From contig JADGHI010000232.1 in assembly GCA_019689515.1 (NCBI GenBank), positions 1 to 6,432 of the forward strand: a DNA stretch of 6,432 nt, written 5' to 3'. The notes under the pieces were generated by a model, which worked only from the letters and a program-made list of their open reading frames with translations, was not told the origin of the DNA and made no database searches. Position 1 is the stretch's first letter. Every line of letters begins with the position of its first letter. The translations under genes were made by a program, and so were the position numbers. The stretch comes from Acetobacteraceae bacterium (GTDB lineage Bacteria > Pseudomonadota > Alphaproteobacteria > Acetobacterales > Acetobacteraceae). Below, in pieces: positions 1 through 6,432 of this stretch.

Positions 1-102
1 GCCCTCATAGGCGATGTTGAAGACGATCCCCACCCGGGCCCCGCCGGGCCAGCGGAAGGCGTCGGTGGGCCGCAGGATGCGGCCGCCACCGCCGCCCGCC
101 AT
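1..102 (-). CDS. Probable polysaccharide deacetylase-family protein, N-terminal fragment (runs off the left edge)
   Basis: Only the first 34 codons are present. The start is the ATG at 102-100, overlapping by one base the stop of the upstream CMD-family gene (TGATG), which supports translational coupling and this start. After a glycine-rich leader (residues 2-7) comes a segment beginning RWPGGARVGIVFNIAYEG (residues 17-34). A WP-G-ARV stretch followed by a hydrophobic strand and N-x-x-Y/E is typical of the opening beta-strand of NodB-like/PuuE-type polysaccharide deacetylase-fold hydrolases, a family that includes allantoinase-like and other amidohydrolytic enzymes as well as sugar deacetylases. 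The metal-binding motifs lie outside the window, so neither substrate nor activity can be judged. The family assignment rests on a short match recalled by eye and is tentative. That this is a real coding start is more secure, because of the coupled junction and the G/C-rich third positions. Confidence 0.55.
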   Translation of the reverse strand, partial: MAGGGGGRILRPTDAFRWPGGARVGIVFNIAYEG

Positions 103-698
103 CACCGCGCCGGCAGCGGCTTGAGGGGCGGGGCGACGCCCTCCGGCAGCGGCACCTGGGCCACGTTCAGCACCATCGCCACCGCGACGTAGTACCCGCT
201 GACGCCGATCAGATCGACGACGCCCTGCTCGCCGAATCGCGCCTTGGCGCGCTCGAAGGTCGCGTCGGAGACGGTGCGGGTGCGGTGCAGCTCGGTGCAG
301 AAATCGTAGACCAGCGCCTCGTCCTCGCTCATGCCCTCCGGCCGGCGCCCCTCCGCGACGGCCTGGGCGATCGCCGGCGACAGGCCTGCCTGCATCGCCA
401 GGCGGTGGTGCGCATACCACTCGTACTGCGCCGACCACTCGCGCGCCGTGATCAGGATGGCGAACTCGTTCAGCGCCGGGGGGATGGAGCTGTTGAAGCG
501 GAGATACTCGCCCACGCGCTGGAACCGGTCGGCCAGCACGGGGCTCCGGAGCAGCGCGTTGAACGGCCCGCGCAGCCCCCCGCGCGGCCCGCCGGCGATC
601 GCATCGGCCACGGCGCGCTGCTCGGGGCTCATGCGCTCGGGCGGGATCGCCGGGAACCGGCCCTCGGCGGAGGGCGCTGCGGCGTTGGCACTGCTCAT
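102..698 (-). CDS. Carboxymuconolactone decarboxylase (CMD)-family protein
   Basis: This 198-aa protein looks like a cytosolic all-alpha CMD/AhpD-like protein. The core begins near residue 45 (PFNALLRSP), continues through SSIPPALNEFAILITAREW (about 70-88), and carries the family signature E-W-x-x-H-x-x-x-A with Glu93 and His97. The C-terminal half (about 125-180) has the helix pair seen in the family (DEALVYDFCTELHRT, then GVVDLIGVSGYY). There is no C-x-x-C pair, only one Cys (134), so it should not be an AhpD-type thiol peroxidase. It resembles the gamma-carboxymuconolactone decarboxylase branch, many members of which have no proven substrate. The start is well supported by AGGAGG at 714-709, ten bases before the ATG. 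It is followed without a gap by the probable deacetylase gene, with which it is likely co-transcribed. No beta-ketoadipate pathway genes are visible, so a role in aromatic degradation cannot be inferred. Family assignment is confident; function is unknown. Confidence 0.85.
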   Translation of the reverse strand: MSSANAAAPSAEGRFPAIPPERMSPEQRAVADAIAGGPRGGLRGPFNALLRSPVLADRFQRVGEYLRFNSSIPPALNEFAILITAREWSAQYEWYAHHRLAMQAGLSPAIAQAVAEGRRPEGMSEDEALVYDFCTELHRTRTVSDATFERAKARFGEQGVVDLIGVSGYYVAVAMVLNVAQVPLPEGVAPPLKPLPAR

Positions 699-708
699 GT
701 TCGGGTCT

Positions 709-714
709 CCTCCT
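709..714 (-). promoter_or_regulatory. Shine-Dalgarno of the CMD-family gene
   Basis: The minus strand reads AGGAGG, a perfect anti-16S match, ten bases before the ATG at 698. It fixes the start of the CMD-family gene and is the strongest ribosome binding site in the window. Confidence 0.7.
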
Positions 715-744
715 GACGCCGCGGGACGGCGCGGCCTGCCGCCG

Positions 745-774
745 AGGCTACCTCGCCCCAGCCATGTCCGCCAG
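745..774 (-). promoter_or_regulatory. Candidate promoter for the CMD-family/deacetylase pair
   Basis: On the minus strand a TAGCCT hexamer (750-745) could be a -10 element. A weak CTGGCG (774-769) lies 18 bases upstream as a possible -35. Transcription would start near 738, giving a leader of about 40 bases that contains the AGGAGG site. The -35 overlaps the dyad at 766-783, and the -10 sits inside a small inverted repeat (CGAGG-CTA-CCTCG, 743-755). Matches to consensus are weak, and in DNA this GC-rich such hexamers can occur by chance. Confidence 0.22.
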
Positions 775-783
775 CCGGCGGAC
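766..783. promoter_or_regulatory. Perfect 7-bp dyad in the divergent intergenic region (possible operator)
   Basis: The sequence GTCCGCC-AGCC-GGCGGAC is a perfect 7-bp inverted repeat with a 4-base centre. It lies 68 bases upstream of the CMD-family ATG and 95 bases upstream of the livH GTG. It is not followed by a T-run on either strand, so it is a poor terminator. Its place between divergent genes, overlapping the weak minus-strand -35 candidate, is what one expects of a repressor or activator operator, but no regulator gene is in the window. GC-rich DNA makes chance hairpins common, so this is only a candidate. Confidence 0.25.
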
Positions 784-811
784 CGGCCGGCAGATGCCGT
801 GCCGAATCCCC

Positions 812-840
812 TTCGCGCGTGGCCGCGGCTGGCTTAGCGT
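812..840 (+). promoter_or_regulatory. Candidate promoter of the liv operon
   Basis: TAGCGT at 835-840 keeps the T-A-....-T pattern of a -10 element in GC-rich bacteria. TTCGCG at 812-817 lies exactly 17 bases upstream as a weak -35. A start near 847 would give a leader of about 30 bases containing the livH ribosome binding site. The same octamer TTAGCGTC, followed by a CTCGC run, recurs upstream of the Bug gene (5233-5240), which mildly strengthens the call. Confidence 0.33.
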
Positions 841-862
841 CCTCGCTGGGTGCTTCACCGCC

Positions 863-870
863 GGGGGGAA
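863..870 (+). promoter_or_regulatory. Ribosome binding site that decides the livH start
   Basis: A GGGGGGAA purine run ends seven bases before the GTG at 878. No comparable site precedes the more distal in-frame ATG at 764, so this site supports the GTG as the true livH start. Confidence 0.5.
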
Positions 871-877
871 TGCGCGC

Positions 878-1803
<926 letters not shown>

Positions 1804-1807
<4 letters not shown>

Positions 1808-3132
1808 ACCCGGCCACGGCCCTGAAGGACGCCGCGGTCACCGGCCTGGTCGCCCTGGCCCTGTTCACCCCGCTGGTCGGGCTGCGCACCGACGTCTCGC
1901 CCACGGGCGGGCTCTACCTGCGCCAGCGCTGGTCCGACGTCGCCATCCTCGTCGGCCTCGCCTTCGCCGGCCGCCTCGCGCTGCTTGCCTGGCGCGGGCG
2001 GCGGAGCCTGCCGACCGCTTCCACCGCACCCGGCTGGTGGGAAGCACCGCTGCGCCGTCTCGGCGCGGTCTTCGCCCCGCTGCTGCTCGCCTTCGCCGTG
2101 CTGATGCCGCTCAGCGCCTTCTCCTGGAATCTCGGCGGCGGCTTCGTCATCCCCGCGCTGACCGGCCGCTACGAGCTCGACCTCGGCATCCTGGTGCTCA
2201 CCTATGTGATGCTCGGCTGGGGCCTGAACATCGTCGTCGGCCTCGCCGGCCTGCTCGACCTCGGCTACGTCGCCTTCTACGCGGTCGGCGCCTATTCCTA
2301 CGCGCTGCTCGCGACGACCTTCGGCTGGTCCTTCTGGGCTTGCCTGCCCCTCGCCGGCATCCTCGCCGCCTTCTGGGGCATCCTGCTCGGCTTTCCGGTG
2401 CTCAGGCTGCGCGGCGACTACCTCGCGATCGTGACGCTGGCCTTCGGCGAGATCATCCGCATCGTGCTGGTCAACTGGGTGAGCTTCACCGGCGGGCCGA
2501 ACGGCATCAGCGGCATCCCGCGCCCGACCTTCTTCGGCCTGCCCTTCTCCATGTCCGGCGAGCCCGGCACCTTTGCCGGCTTCTTCGGGATCGAGCCCGA
2601 TCCCTCGCACCGCATCGTCTTCCTCTACTACCTGATCCTCGGCCTGGCGCTGCTGACCAACTGGGTTACCGTGCGCCTGCGCCGCCAGCCCCTCGGCCGT
2701 GCCTGGGAGGCGTTGCGCGAGGACGAGATCGCCTGCCGGGCGCTGGGCATCAACATCACCACGACCAAGCTCACCGCCTTCGCCATAGGCGCAATGTTCG
2801 GCGGCTTCGCCGGCGCCTTCTTCGCCACGCGCCAGGCCTTCATCTCCCCGGAAAGCTTCACCTTCATCGAGAGCGCGATCGTGCTGGCCATCGTCGTGCT
2901 CGGCGGCATGGGCAGCCAGATCGGCGTCGCCGTCGCGGCGCTGGTCATGATCGGCGGGTTCGAGCTGTTCCGCGACCTGCAGGAGTGGCGGATGCTCGTC
3001 TTCGGCGCGGCGATGGTGGCGATCATGGTGCTGCGCCCGAGGGGCCTCGTCGCCTCGCGCACGCCGACCGTCACCCTCTCCGGACGGAAGCGCGCGATCA
3101 GCGGCGAGCTGGTCGGCCAGGGGCATGGCTGA
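1804..3132 (+). CDS. livM: Branched-chain amino acid-type ABC transporter permease LivM
   Basis: The second channel subunit, 442 aa, partners LivH in the inner membrane. The start ATG overlaps the livH stop (ATGA), with AGAGG at 1789-1793 ten bases upstream. Residues 1-115 form an N-terminal extension with about three hydrophobic segments (near 10-25, 46-62 and 88-105), as in the long LivM form known from enterobacteria; many LivM proteins lack it and are about 320 aa. The conserved core begins near 123 and includes LNIVVGLAGLLDLGYVAFYA (141-160), RLRGDYLAIVTLAFGEIIRI (201-220), GGPNGISGIPRP (230-241), an EAA-like coupling loop around AWEALREDEIACRALGI (300-316), and the final helices with SPESFTFIESA (348-358) and VLGGMGSQIG (365-374). 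A basic, non-hydrophobic tail (about 417-442) should lie in the cytoplasm. The last 8 bp overlap the start of livG. No truncation or frameshift is seen. Confidence 0.92.
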
Positions 3133-4003
3133 TCCACGCATGGCGACACCACTGCCGCCGCCGAGGGGCCGGAACCTGATCCTGGAGGTGCGGGACCTGA
3201 CCATGCGCTTCGGCGGGCTGCTCGCGGTGAACCAGGTGAGCTTCACCGCCGACCGCGGCCGCATCACCGCGCTCATCGGGCCGAACGGCGCGGGCAAGAC
3301 CACCGTCTTCAACTGCATCACTGGCTTCTACCGCCCGACCTCCGGCACCATCCTCCTCCGCCGCGACGACGGCGAGGTGACGGAGCTGCAGCGCCAACCC
3401 GGGCACCGGATCGCCCGCGCGGGCGTCGCGCGCACCTTCCAGAACACGCGCCTCTTTCCTGGCATGACCGCGCTCGAGAACCTGCTCGTCGCGCAGCATG
3501 TGCCGCTGATGGCGGCGACCGGCTTCGGCCTCGGCGCCGTGCTCGGCCTCTCCCGCTACCCGCGCGCCGAGCGCATCGCGATCGAGAAGGCCCGCGCCTG
3601 GCTGGAGGCGACCCGCCTGCTCGACCGCGCCGACGACCCCGCCGGCGCCCTCCCCTACGGCGCGCAGCGGCGGCTCGAGATCGCGCGGGCGATGTGCACG
3701 GAGCCGGCGCTGCTCTGCCTCGACGAGCCGGCGGCCGGCCTCAATCCGCGCGAGTCGGAGGAGCTGTCGGCGCTCCTGCTCGCGATCCGCGACGGGCACG
3801 CGGCCGAGCGCGGCCGGGGGTGCTCGATCCTGCTCATCGAGCACGACATGGGGGTGGTGATGCGCATCTCCGACCGCGTGGTGGTGCTCGATCACGGACG
3901 CAAGATCGCCGACGGCTCGCCGGAGGAGGTGCGCGCCGATCCGCGGGTGATCGCCGCCTATCTCGGCGAGGGCGACGAGGGAGAGGAGAACGGCGGGGCG
4001 TGA
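3125..4003 (+). CDS. livG: Branched-chain amino acid-type ABC transporter ATPase LivG
   Basis: This cytoplasmic ATPase, 292 aa from the first ATG, energises LivHM as a heterodimer with LivF. The motifs are complete: Walker A GPNGAGKT (52-59), Q-loop RTFQNTRLF with Gln106, ABC signature LPYGAQRRLEIARA (176-189), Walker B LLCLDEP (196-202) with catalytic Glu201, D-loop AAGLNP (203-208) and switch His240 in IEHDMGVVM. The signature reads PYGAQ instead of LSGGQ; a Y-G-x-Q-R-R form is normal for LivG, so this does not suggest inactivity. The AAGLNPRESEEL segment and the long Q-loop-to-signature helical region are LivG-specific. The start is uncertain: ATG 3125 overlaps livM by 8 bp and has only a poorly spaced AGGGG upstream, while ATG 3140 would remove five residues and lacks a clear site of its own. 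The stop overlaps the livF GTG by 4 bp (GTGA). Confidence 0.92.
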   Translation: MADPRMATPLPPPRGRNLILEVRDLTMRFGGLLAVNQVSFTADRGRITALIGPNGAGKTTVFNCITGFYRPTSGTILLRRDDGEVTELQRQPGHRIARAGVARTFQNTRLFPGMTALENLLVAQHVPLMAATGFGLGAVLGLSRYPRAERIAIEKARAWLEATRLLDRADDPAGALPYGAQRRLEIARAMCTEPALLCLDEPAAGLNPRESEELSALLLAIRDGHAAERGRGCSILLIEHDMGVVMRISDRVVVLDHGRKIADGSPEEVRADPRVIAAYLGEGDEGEENGGA

Positions 4004-4728
4004 GCGCGACGACGGAACCGCTGCTGGCGCTCGACGGCGTCTCCGCCCGCTACGGCGCGGTGGAGGCGCTGCGCGGCGTCTCGCTCCGCGTCGCGCGCGG
4101 CGAGATCGTCACCCTGATCGGCGCCAACGGCGCGGGCAAGTCCACCCTGCTGATGACGATCTGCGGCGCCCCCCGCGCGCATGCGGGCCGGATCGTCTTC
4201 GACGGCCGTGACATCACCGGCCTCCCGACGCACGCGATCATGCGCCTCGGCCTCGCGCAGGTGCCGGAGGGGCGGCGCGTCTTCCCGCGCATGACGGTCC
4301 TCGAGAACCTGCTGATGGGCGCCGAGGTCGCCGGCCACGACCCGGCGGAGGACCTTGAGGCGGTCTTCGCCATCTTCCCCCGCCTGCGCGAGCGCCAGGC
4401 GCAGCGCGGCGGCACCCTCTCGGGCGGGGAGCAGCAGATGCTCGCGATCGGTCGCGCGCTGATGGCGCGCCCGAAGCTTTTGCTGCTCGACGAGCCCTCG
4501 CTCGGCCTCGCGCCGCTGGTCGTGCGCCAGATCTTCGCCACGATCCGGGAGCTGAACCGGCGAACCGGGCTGACCGTTCTGCTGGTCGAACAGAACGCCA
4601 ACCTCGCGCTCCGCCTCGCGCATCGCGGCTACGTCCTGGTGACCGGACGGATCACGATGGAGGGCACCGGGGCGGAACTGCTGGCGCGCGACGAGGTGCG
4701 GGACGCCTATCTCGGCGGCGGTGGCTGA
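4000..4728 (+). CDS. livF: Branched-chain amino acid-type ABC transporter ATPase LivF
   Basis: The second ATPase of the importer, 242 aa. The start is GTG 4000, overlapping the livG stop (GTGA). GAGGAG at 3983-3988 lies 11 bases upstream, and the family's N-terminus (LLALDGVSARYGAVEAL) begins at residue 8. The reading frame is open much further upstream, but that stretch only shadows livG. Motifs are Walker A GANGAGKS (41-48), Q-loop AQVPEGRRVFPRMTVLENL with Gln87, canonical signature LSGGEQQMLAIGRAL (140-154), Walker B LLLLDEPSLGLAP (160-172) with Glu165, and VLLVEQNANLAL (193-204). In that last motif the usual switch His is Gln198; the VEQN form is characteristic of the LivF family, not damage. 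It is the last gene of the coupled liv cluster. A 47-bp gap with no evident terminator separates it from the lipoprotein gene. Confidence 0.92.
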   Translation: MSATTEPLLALDGVSARYGAVEALRGVSLRVARGEIVTLIGANGAGKSTLLMTICGAPRAHAGRIVFDGRDITGLPTHAIMRLGLAQVPEGRRVFPRMTVLENLLMGAEVAGHDPAEDLEAVFAIFPRLRERQAQRGGTLSGGEQQMLAIGRALMARPKLLLLDEPSLGLAPLVVRQIFATIRELNRRTGLTVLLVEQNANLALRLAHRGYVLVTGRITMEGTGAELLARDEVRDAYLGGGG

Positions 4729-4775
4729 ACGTTCCGGCTCTTGGCGCCGATTGATCCGCGCCCCACATCGCCGCC

Positions 4776-5204
4776 ATGACCAGACGCCCGGGCGTCGCCA
4801 CCGCCATCCTGCCGCTGCTCGCTCCGCTCGCCCTCGCCGCCTGCGCCACGCCGGCCGGGTTCGATGCGCGCATGAACGCGCTGGTGGGCCTCGACGAGGC
4901 GTCGCTCGTGCAGTCCCTGGGCGTCCCGGACAGCGAGTATCGCACCGCGGACGGCCGGCGCTTCCTGCAATACGAGCGGCTCGGCGTCCGCGGGCCCGCA
5001 CAGGTCGAGCCGGTCTTCGGCCTCGGCCTCGGTTATGGCCGCTGGGGCGGATGGGGCGTCGGCGTGGGCACGGGCCTCGCCTTCGGTGGCCCGGCCTATG
5101 TCTATCCGCCACCCGCCTGCAGCGTGACCTTCGAGATGGCGGGCGGCCGCGTCGCCAGCTATACGCGCCGCGGCAGCGGCTGTGTCGCCATTCCTCCGGA
5201 TTGA
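4776..5204 (+). CDS. Small lipoprotein with an SmpA/BamE-like segment, function unknown
   Basis: This 142-aa protein has a lipoprotein signal: basic TRR at residues 2-4, a hydrophobic stretch (7-22) and a lipobox ending LALAAC with Cys23 as the lipidation site. Mature residues 28-69 (FDARMNALVGLDEASLVQSL, then GVPDSEYRTADGRRFLQY) follow the G-x-x-E/D-x-x-L-x-x-x-L-G-x-P...G...L-x-Y pattern seen in SmpA/BamE-like small envelope lipoproteins. A Gly-rich, Trp/Tyr-containing linker follows (82-105). The end has two Cys (115 and 136) framing a CSVTFEMAGGRVASY segment, a possible periplasmic disulfide. It is probably anchored in the outer membrane facing the periplasm (inferred). The ATG at 4776 has no clear Shine-Dalgarno. 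TTGGCG at 4741-4746 with CACATC at 4764-4769 could place a transcript start at the ATG itself (leaderless), but this is weak. It may also be read through from livF. I see no functional link to the transporter. Confidence 0.75.
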   Translation: MTRRPGVATAILPLLAPLALAACATPAGFDARMNALVGLDEASLVQSLGVPDSEYRTADGRRFLQYERLGVRGPAQVEPVFGLGLGYGRWGGWGVGVGTGLAFGGPAYVYPPPACSVTFEMAGGRVASYTRRGSGCVAIPPD

Positions 5205-5209
5205 TTCGC

Positions 5210-5239
5210 TTGCTCCGGCAGAGCCGGCACGTTTAGCGT
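5210..5239 (+). promoter_or_regulatory. Candidate promoter of the Bug/TctC gene
   Basis: TTGCTC at 5210-5215 (first three bases match a -35) and TAGCGT at 5234-5239 (-10-like) are separated by 18 bases. A start near 5246 would give a leader of about 40 bases. The octamer TTAGCGTC here (5233-5240) is identical to the one upstream of livH. A small inverted repeat CCGGC-AGA-GCCGG (5215-5227) lies within the spacer. If real, this promoter makes the Bug gene independent of the lipoprotein gene. Confidence 0.35.
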
Positions 5240-5270
5240 CGCTCGCGGCCGGGCCCTCGACGGGCCGGAC

Positions 5271-5275
5271 GGAGG
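5271..5275 (+). promoter_or_regulatory. Ribosome binding site that decides the Bug/TctC start
   Basis: GGAGG lies 11 bases before the ATG at 5287. It supports that start over the in-frame ATG at 5182, which falls inside the lipoprotein gene and would place 35 non-signal residues before the signal peptide. Confidence 0.55.
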
Positions 5276-5286
5276 CGCGCCGAGAC

Positions 5287-6273
5287 ATGTCCTTCTCCCG
5301 CCGTGCGGCGCTCGCCGCATCGCTGTCCCCCGCCCTCGCCGCCGCGCTGGTGCGGCGCACAGCCCGCGCCCAGCCGGCCTTCCCCTCCGGCCCGATCCGC
5401 TTCGTCGTCGCCTTTCCGCCCGGCGGACCGACCGACATCCTCGGCCGCATGGTCGCGCAGAAGCTCGCCGAGCTGCGCGGCTGGACCGTGGTGGTGGAGA
5501 ACCGGAGCGGCGCCTCGGGCCTGATCGGCATGGGCGAGGTCGCGCGCGCCGCGCCCGACGGCCATACCGTCCTCGTCAATGCGCAGGCCCACACGACGCT
5601 GCCCGCCACCCACGCCACGCGGATCGGCTACGACGTTGCGAGGGCCTTCATCCCCCTCACCTCGCTCGGCCGCACGCCGCTCTTCGTCACCGTCACGCCA
5701 TCCCTCCCGGTGCGCAGCATCGCGGAGCTGCTCGCCTACGCGCGCGCCCATCCGGGGCGGATCAACTACGCCGCGGGCTCGCCGGGCGGCGGACCGCATC
5801 TCGCGGCCGAGCAGTTCCGCCTCCTGACCGGCGCGAGCATCCAGTTCGTGCCCTACCGAGGCTCCGGGCCGGCGCTGCAGGACCTCGCCGCCGGCAATGT
5901 GCAGCTCGGCTTCGATTCCATGACCTCCGCTTCGGGCCTGGTACGGGGCGGACAGATCCGCCCCATCGCCGTGACGACGCCAAGCCGCCTCCCCGCCTTC
6001 CCCGAAGTGCCGACGGTGGCCGAGACGGTGCCCGGCTACACCGCCGAGACCTGGGTCGGCGCCTTCCTCCCCGCCCGCACGCCGGAGCCGATCGTCGCCC
6101 GGCGGCCTGCCGCGCTTGCCGAGACGCTCGCCGCCCCGGACCTGCGTGCGCGCATCACGGCCTCCGGCTCCGCGCCGGGCGGCGAGCCGCGCGAGGCCTT
6201 CGCCGCCTTCGTCGCCGAGGAGATGGCAACCTGGGCCCGCGTGGTCCGCGAGGCCAACATCCGCATCGAGTGA
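5287..6273 (+). CDS. Tripartite tricarboxylate transporter-type (TctC/Bug) substrate-binding protein
   Basis: This 328-aa periplasmic solute receptor of the Bug/TctC family has typical length. Residues 1-28 form a signal peptide with a Tat-like FSRRAAL start (Arg5-Arg6), an Ala/Leu-rich core and an A-R-A cleavage motif (26-28) before Gln29. An extra RR at 23-24 after the hydrophobic core is slightly unusual. The mature part begins PSGPIRFVVAFPPGGPTD (33-50), the first-lobe ligand loop with Asp50. VVVENRSGASGLIG (68-81) follows, then RINYAAGSPGGGPHLAAE (158-175), the second ligand loop, and VPYRGSGPALQDLAAGNVQL (188-207) with FDS (209-211). FPEVPTVAETVPGY (238-251) marks the hinge to the last region. 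These landmarks are diagnostic of the family. Members bind small carboxylates or related solutes; this one's ligand cannot be predicted. No TctA/TctB genes adjoin it, as is common for these proteins. It has its own GGAGG and probably its own promoter. Confidence 0.9.
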   Translation: MSFSRRAALAASLSPALAAALVRRTARAQPAFPSGPIRFVVAFPPGGPTDILGRMVAQKLAELRGWTVVVENRSGASGLIGMGEVARAAPDGHTVLVNAQAHTTLPATHATRIGYDVARAFIPLTSLGRTPLFVTVTPSLPVRSIAELLAYARAHPGRINYAAGSPGGGPHLAAEQFRLLTGASIQFVPYRGSGPALQDLAAGNVQLGFDSMTSASGLVRGGQIRPIAVTTPSRLPAFPEVPTVAETVPGYTAETWVGAFLPARTPEPIVARRPAALAETLAAPDLRARITASGSAPGGEPREAFAAFVAEEMATWARVVREANIRIE

Positions 6274-6285
6274 CCTGCGCACCCC

Positions 6286-6432
6286 CTACCGGCTCACCAG
6301 GGCCAGCGGAAAGCTCCTGAGATCCCGTTGCGCCGTGCGGAACACCGCGTTCTGCTGGTGCCGCTTCTCGGCTGCGAGCTGCGGCACCCGCCGCGTCACC
6401 CACTCGCCGAGGGCGAGTGCGCTCACCCGCCC
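6286..6432 (-). CDS. C-terminal fragment of an unidentified protein (runs off the right edge)
   Basis: A minus-strand frame stays open from the right edge to a TAG at 6288-6286, giving 48 residues that end FRTAQRDLRSFPLALVSR. Codon third positions are mostly G or C, as in the other genes here, which supports real coding. The stretch is Arg/Gln-rich and probably helical (GEWVTRRVPQLAAEKRHQQN). I do not recognise the family. It converges on the Bug gene with 12 bp between the two stop codons and no visible terminator hairpin. Confidence 0.5.
   Translation of the reverse strand, partial: GRVSALALGEWVTRRVPQLAAEKRHQQNAVFRTAQRDLRSFPLALVSR

Noticed and set aside
764..877. In-frame N-terminal extension of livH from ATG 764
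   Set aside because: The extra 38 residues are Arg-rich, unlike the family, span the dyad and the candidate promoter, and have no ribosome binding site. GTG 878 fits better.
3725..3860. LivG signature PYGAQ and LivF switch Gln as signs of degenerate ATPases
   Set aside because: Y-G-x-Q-R-R in LivG and V-E-Q-N in LivF are normal features of these families, and the other catalytic motifs are intact.
3694..3999. Upstream extension of the livF frame inside livG
   Set aside because: This stretch is Arg/Ala/Gly-rich shadow of livG; LivF homology begins just after GTG 4000.
3098..5112. Long antisense open frames opposite livG, livF and the lipoprotein gene
   Set aside because: Same low-complexity Arg/Ala/Glu shadow composition; the sense strand carries intact ABC ATPase motifs.
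5215..5227. CCGGC-AGA-GCCGG hairpin after the lipoprotein gene as a terminator
   Set aside because: The stem is only 5 bp and is not followed by a T-run. It is common by chance at this GC content and sits inside the candidate Bug promoter.
5182..5286. In-frame N-terminal extension of the Bug protein from ATG 5182
   Set aside because: It would overlap the end of the lipoprotein gene and put a non-hydrophobic stretch before a clear signal peptide. ATG 5287 has GGAGG upstream.
5233..6282. 349-codon open frame antisense to the Bug gene
   Set aside because: Gly/Arg/Ala/Asp/Glu-rich shadow of a well-supported sense gene, with no motifs.

Overview
The window is very GC-rich, with strong G/C bias at third codon positions. 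Together with the gene families present, this suggests a high-GC alphaproteobacterium, possibly an Acetobacteraceae/Roseomonas-type organism. That placement is an inference from composition and family content; no rRNA or other marker gene is present.

Layout. On the minus strand at the left edge are two coupled genes: a 198-aa carboxymuconolactone decarboxylase (CMD)-family protein (102-698) and the first 34 codons of a probable polysaccharide deacetylase-family protein (1-102). They share a TGATG stop/start junction. A 179-bp divergent intergenic region (699-877) follows. It holds a perfect 7-bp dyad and weak candidate promoters facing both ways. Next is a compact plus-strand operon, livH-livM-livG-livF (878-4728). 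It encodes both permeases and both ATPases of a branched-chain amino acid-type (HAAT) ABC importer, and each gene overlaps the next by 4 to 8 bp. Downstream on the same strand are a small lipoprotein with an SmpA/BamE-like segment (4776-5204) and an orphan tripartite tricarboxylate transporter-type (TctC/Bug) substrate-binding protein with a Tat-like signal peptide (5287-6273). At the right edge the C-terminal 48 codons of an unidentified minus-strand gene (6286-6432) converge on the Bug gene, with 12 bp between the two stops.

How the genes fit together. LivH and LivM form the membrane channel, and LivG and LivF are the two cytoplasmic ATPases. The periplasmic binding protein (LivK) such an importer needs is not in the window, so it must be encoded elsewhere or beyond the edges. 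The Bug protein is a solute receptor of a different fold class, with no TctA/TctB membrane partner here, and is probably not the missing receptor. The lipoprotein is probably envelope-located and has no evident functional link to transport.

No mobile elements, CRISPR arrays, tRNAs, rRNAs or convincing rho-independent terminators were seen. This looks like an ordinary metabolic and transport region. I did not find a credible undescribed system; the points worth a second look are modest ones about regulation and missing partners.
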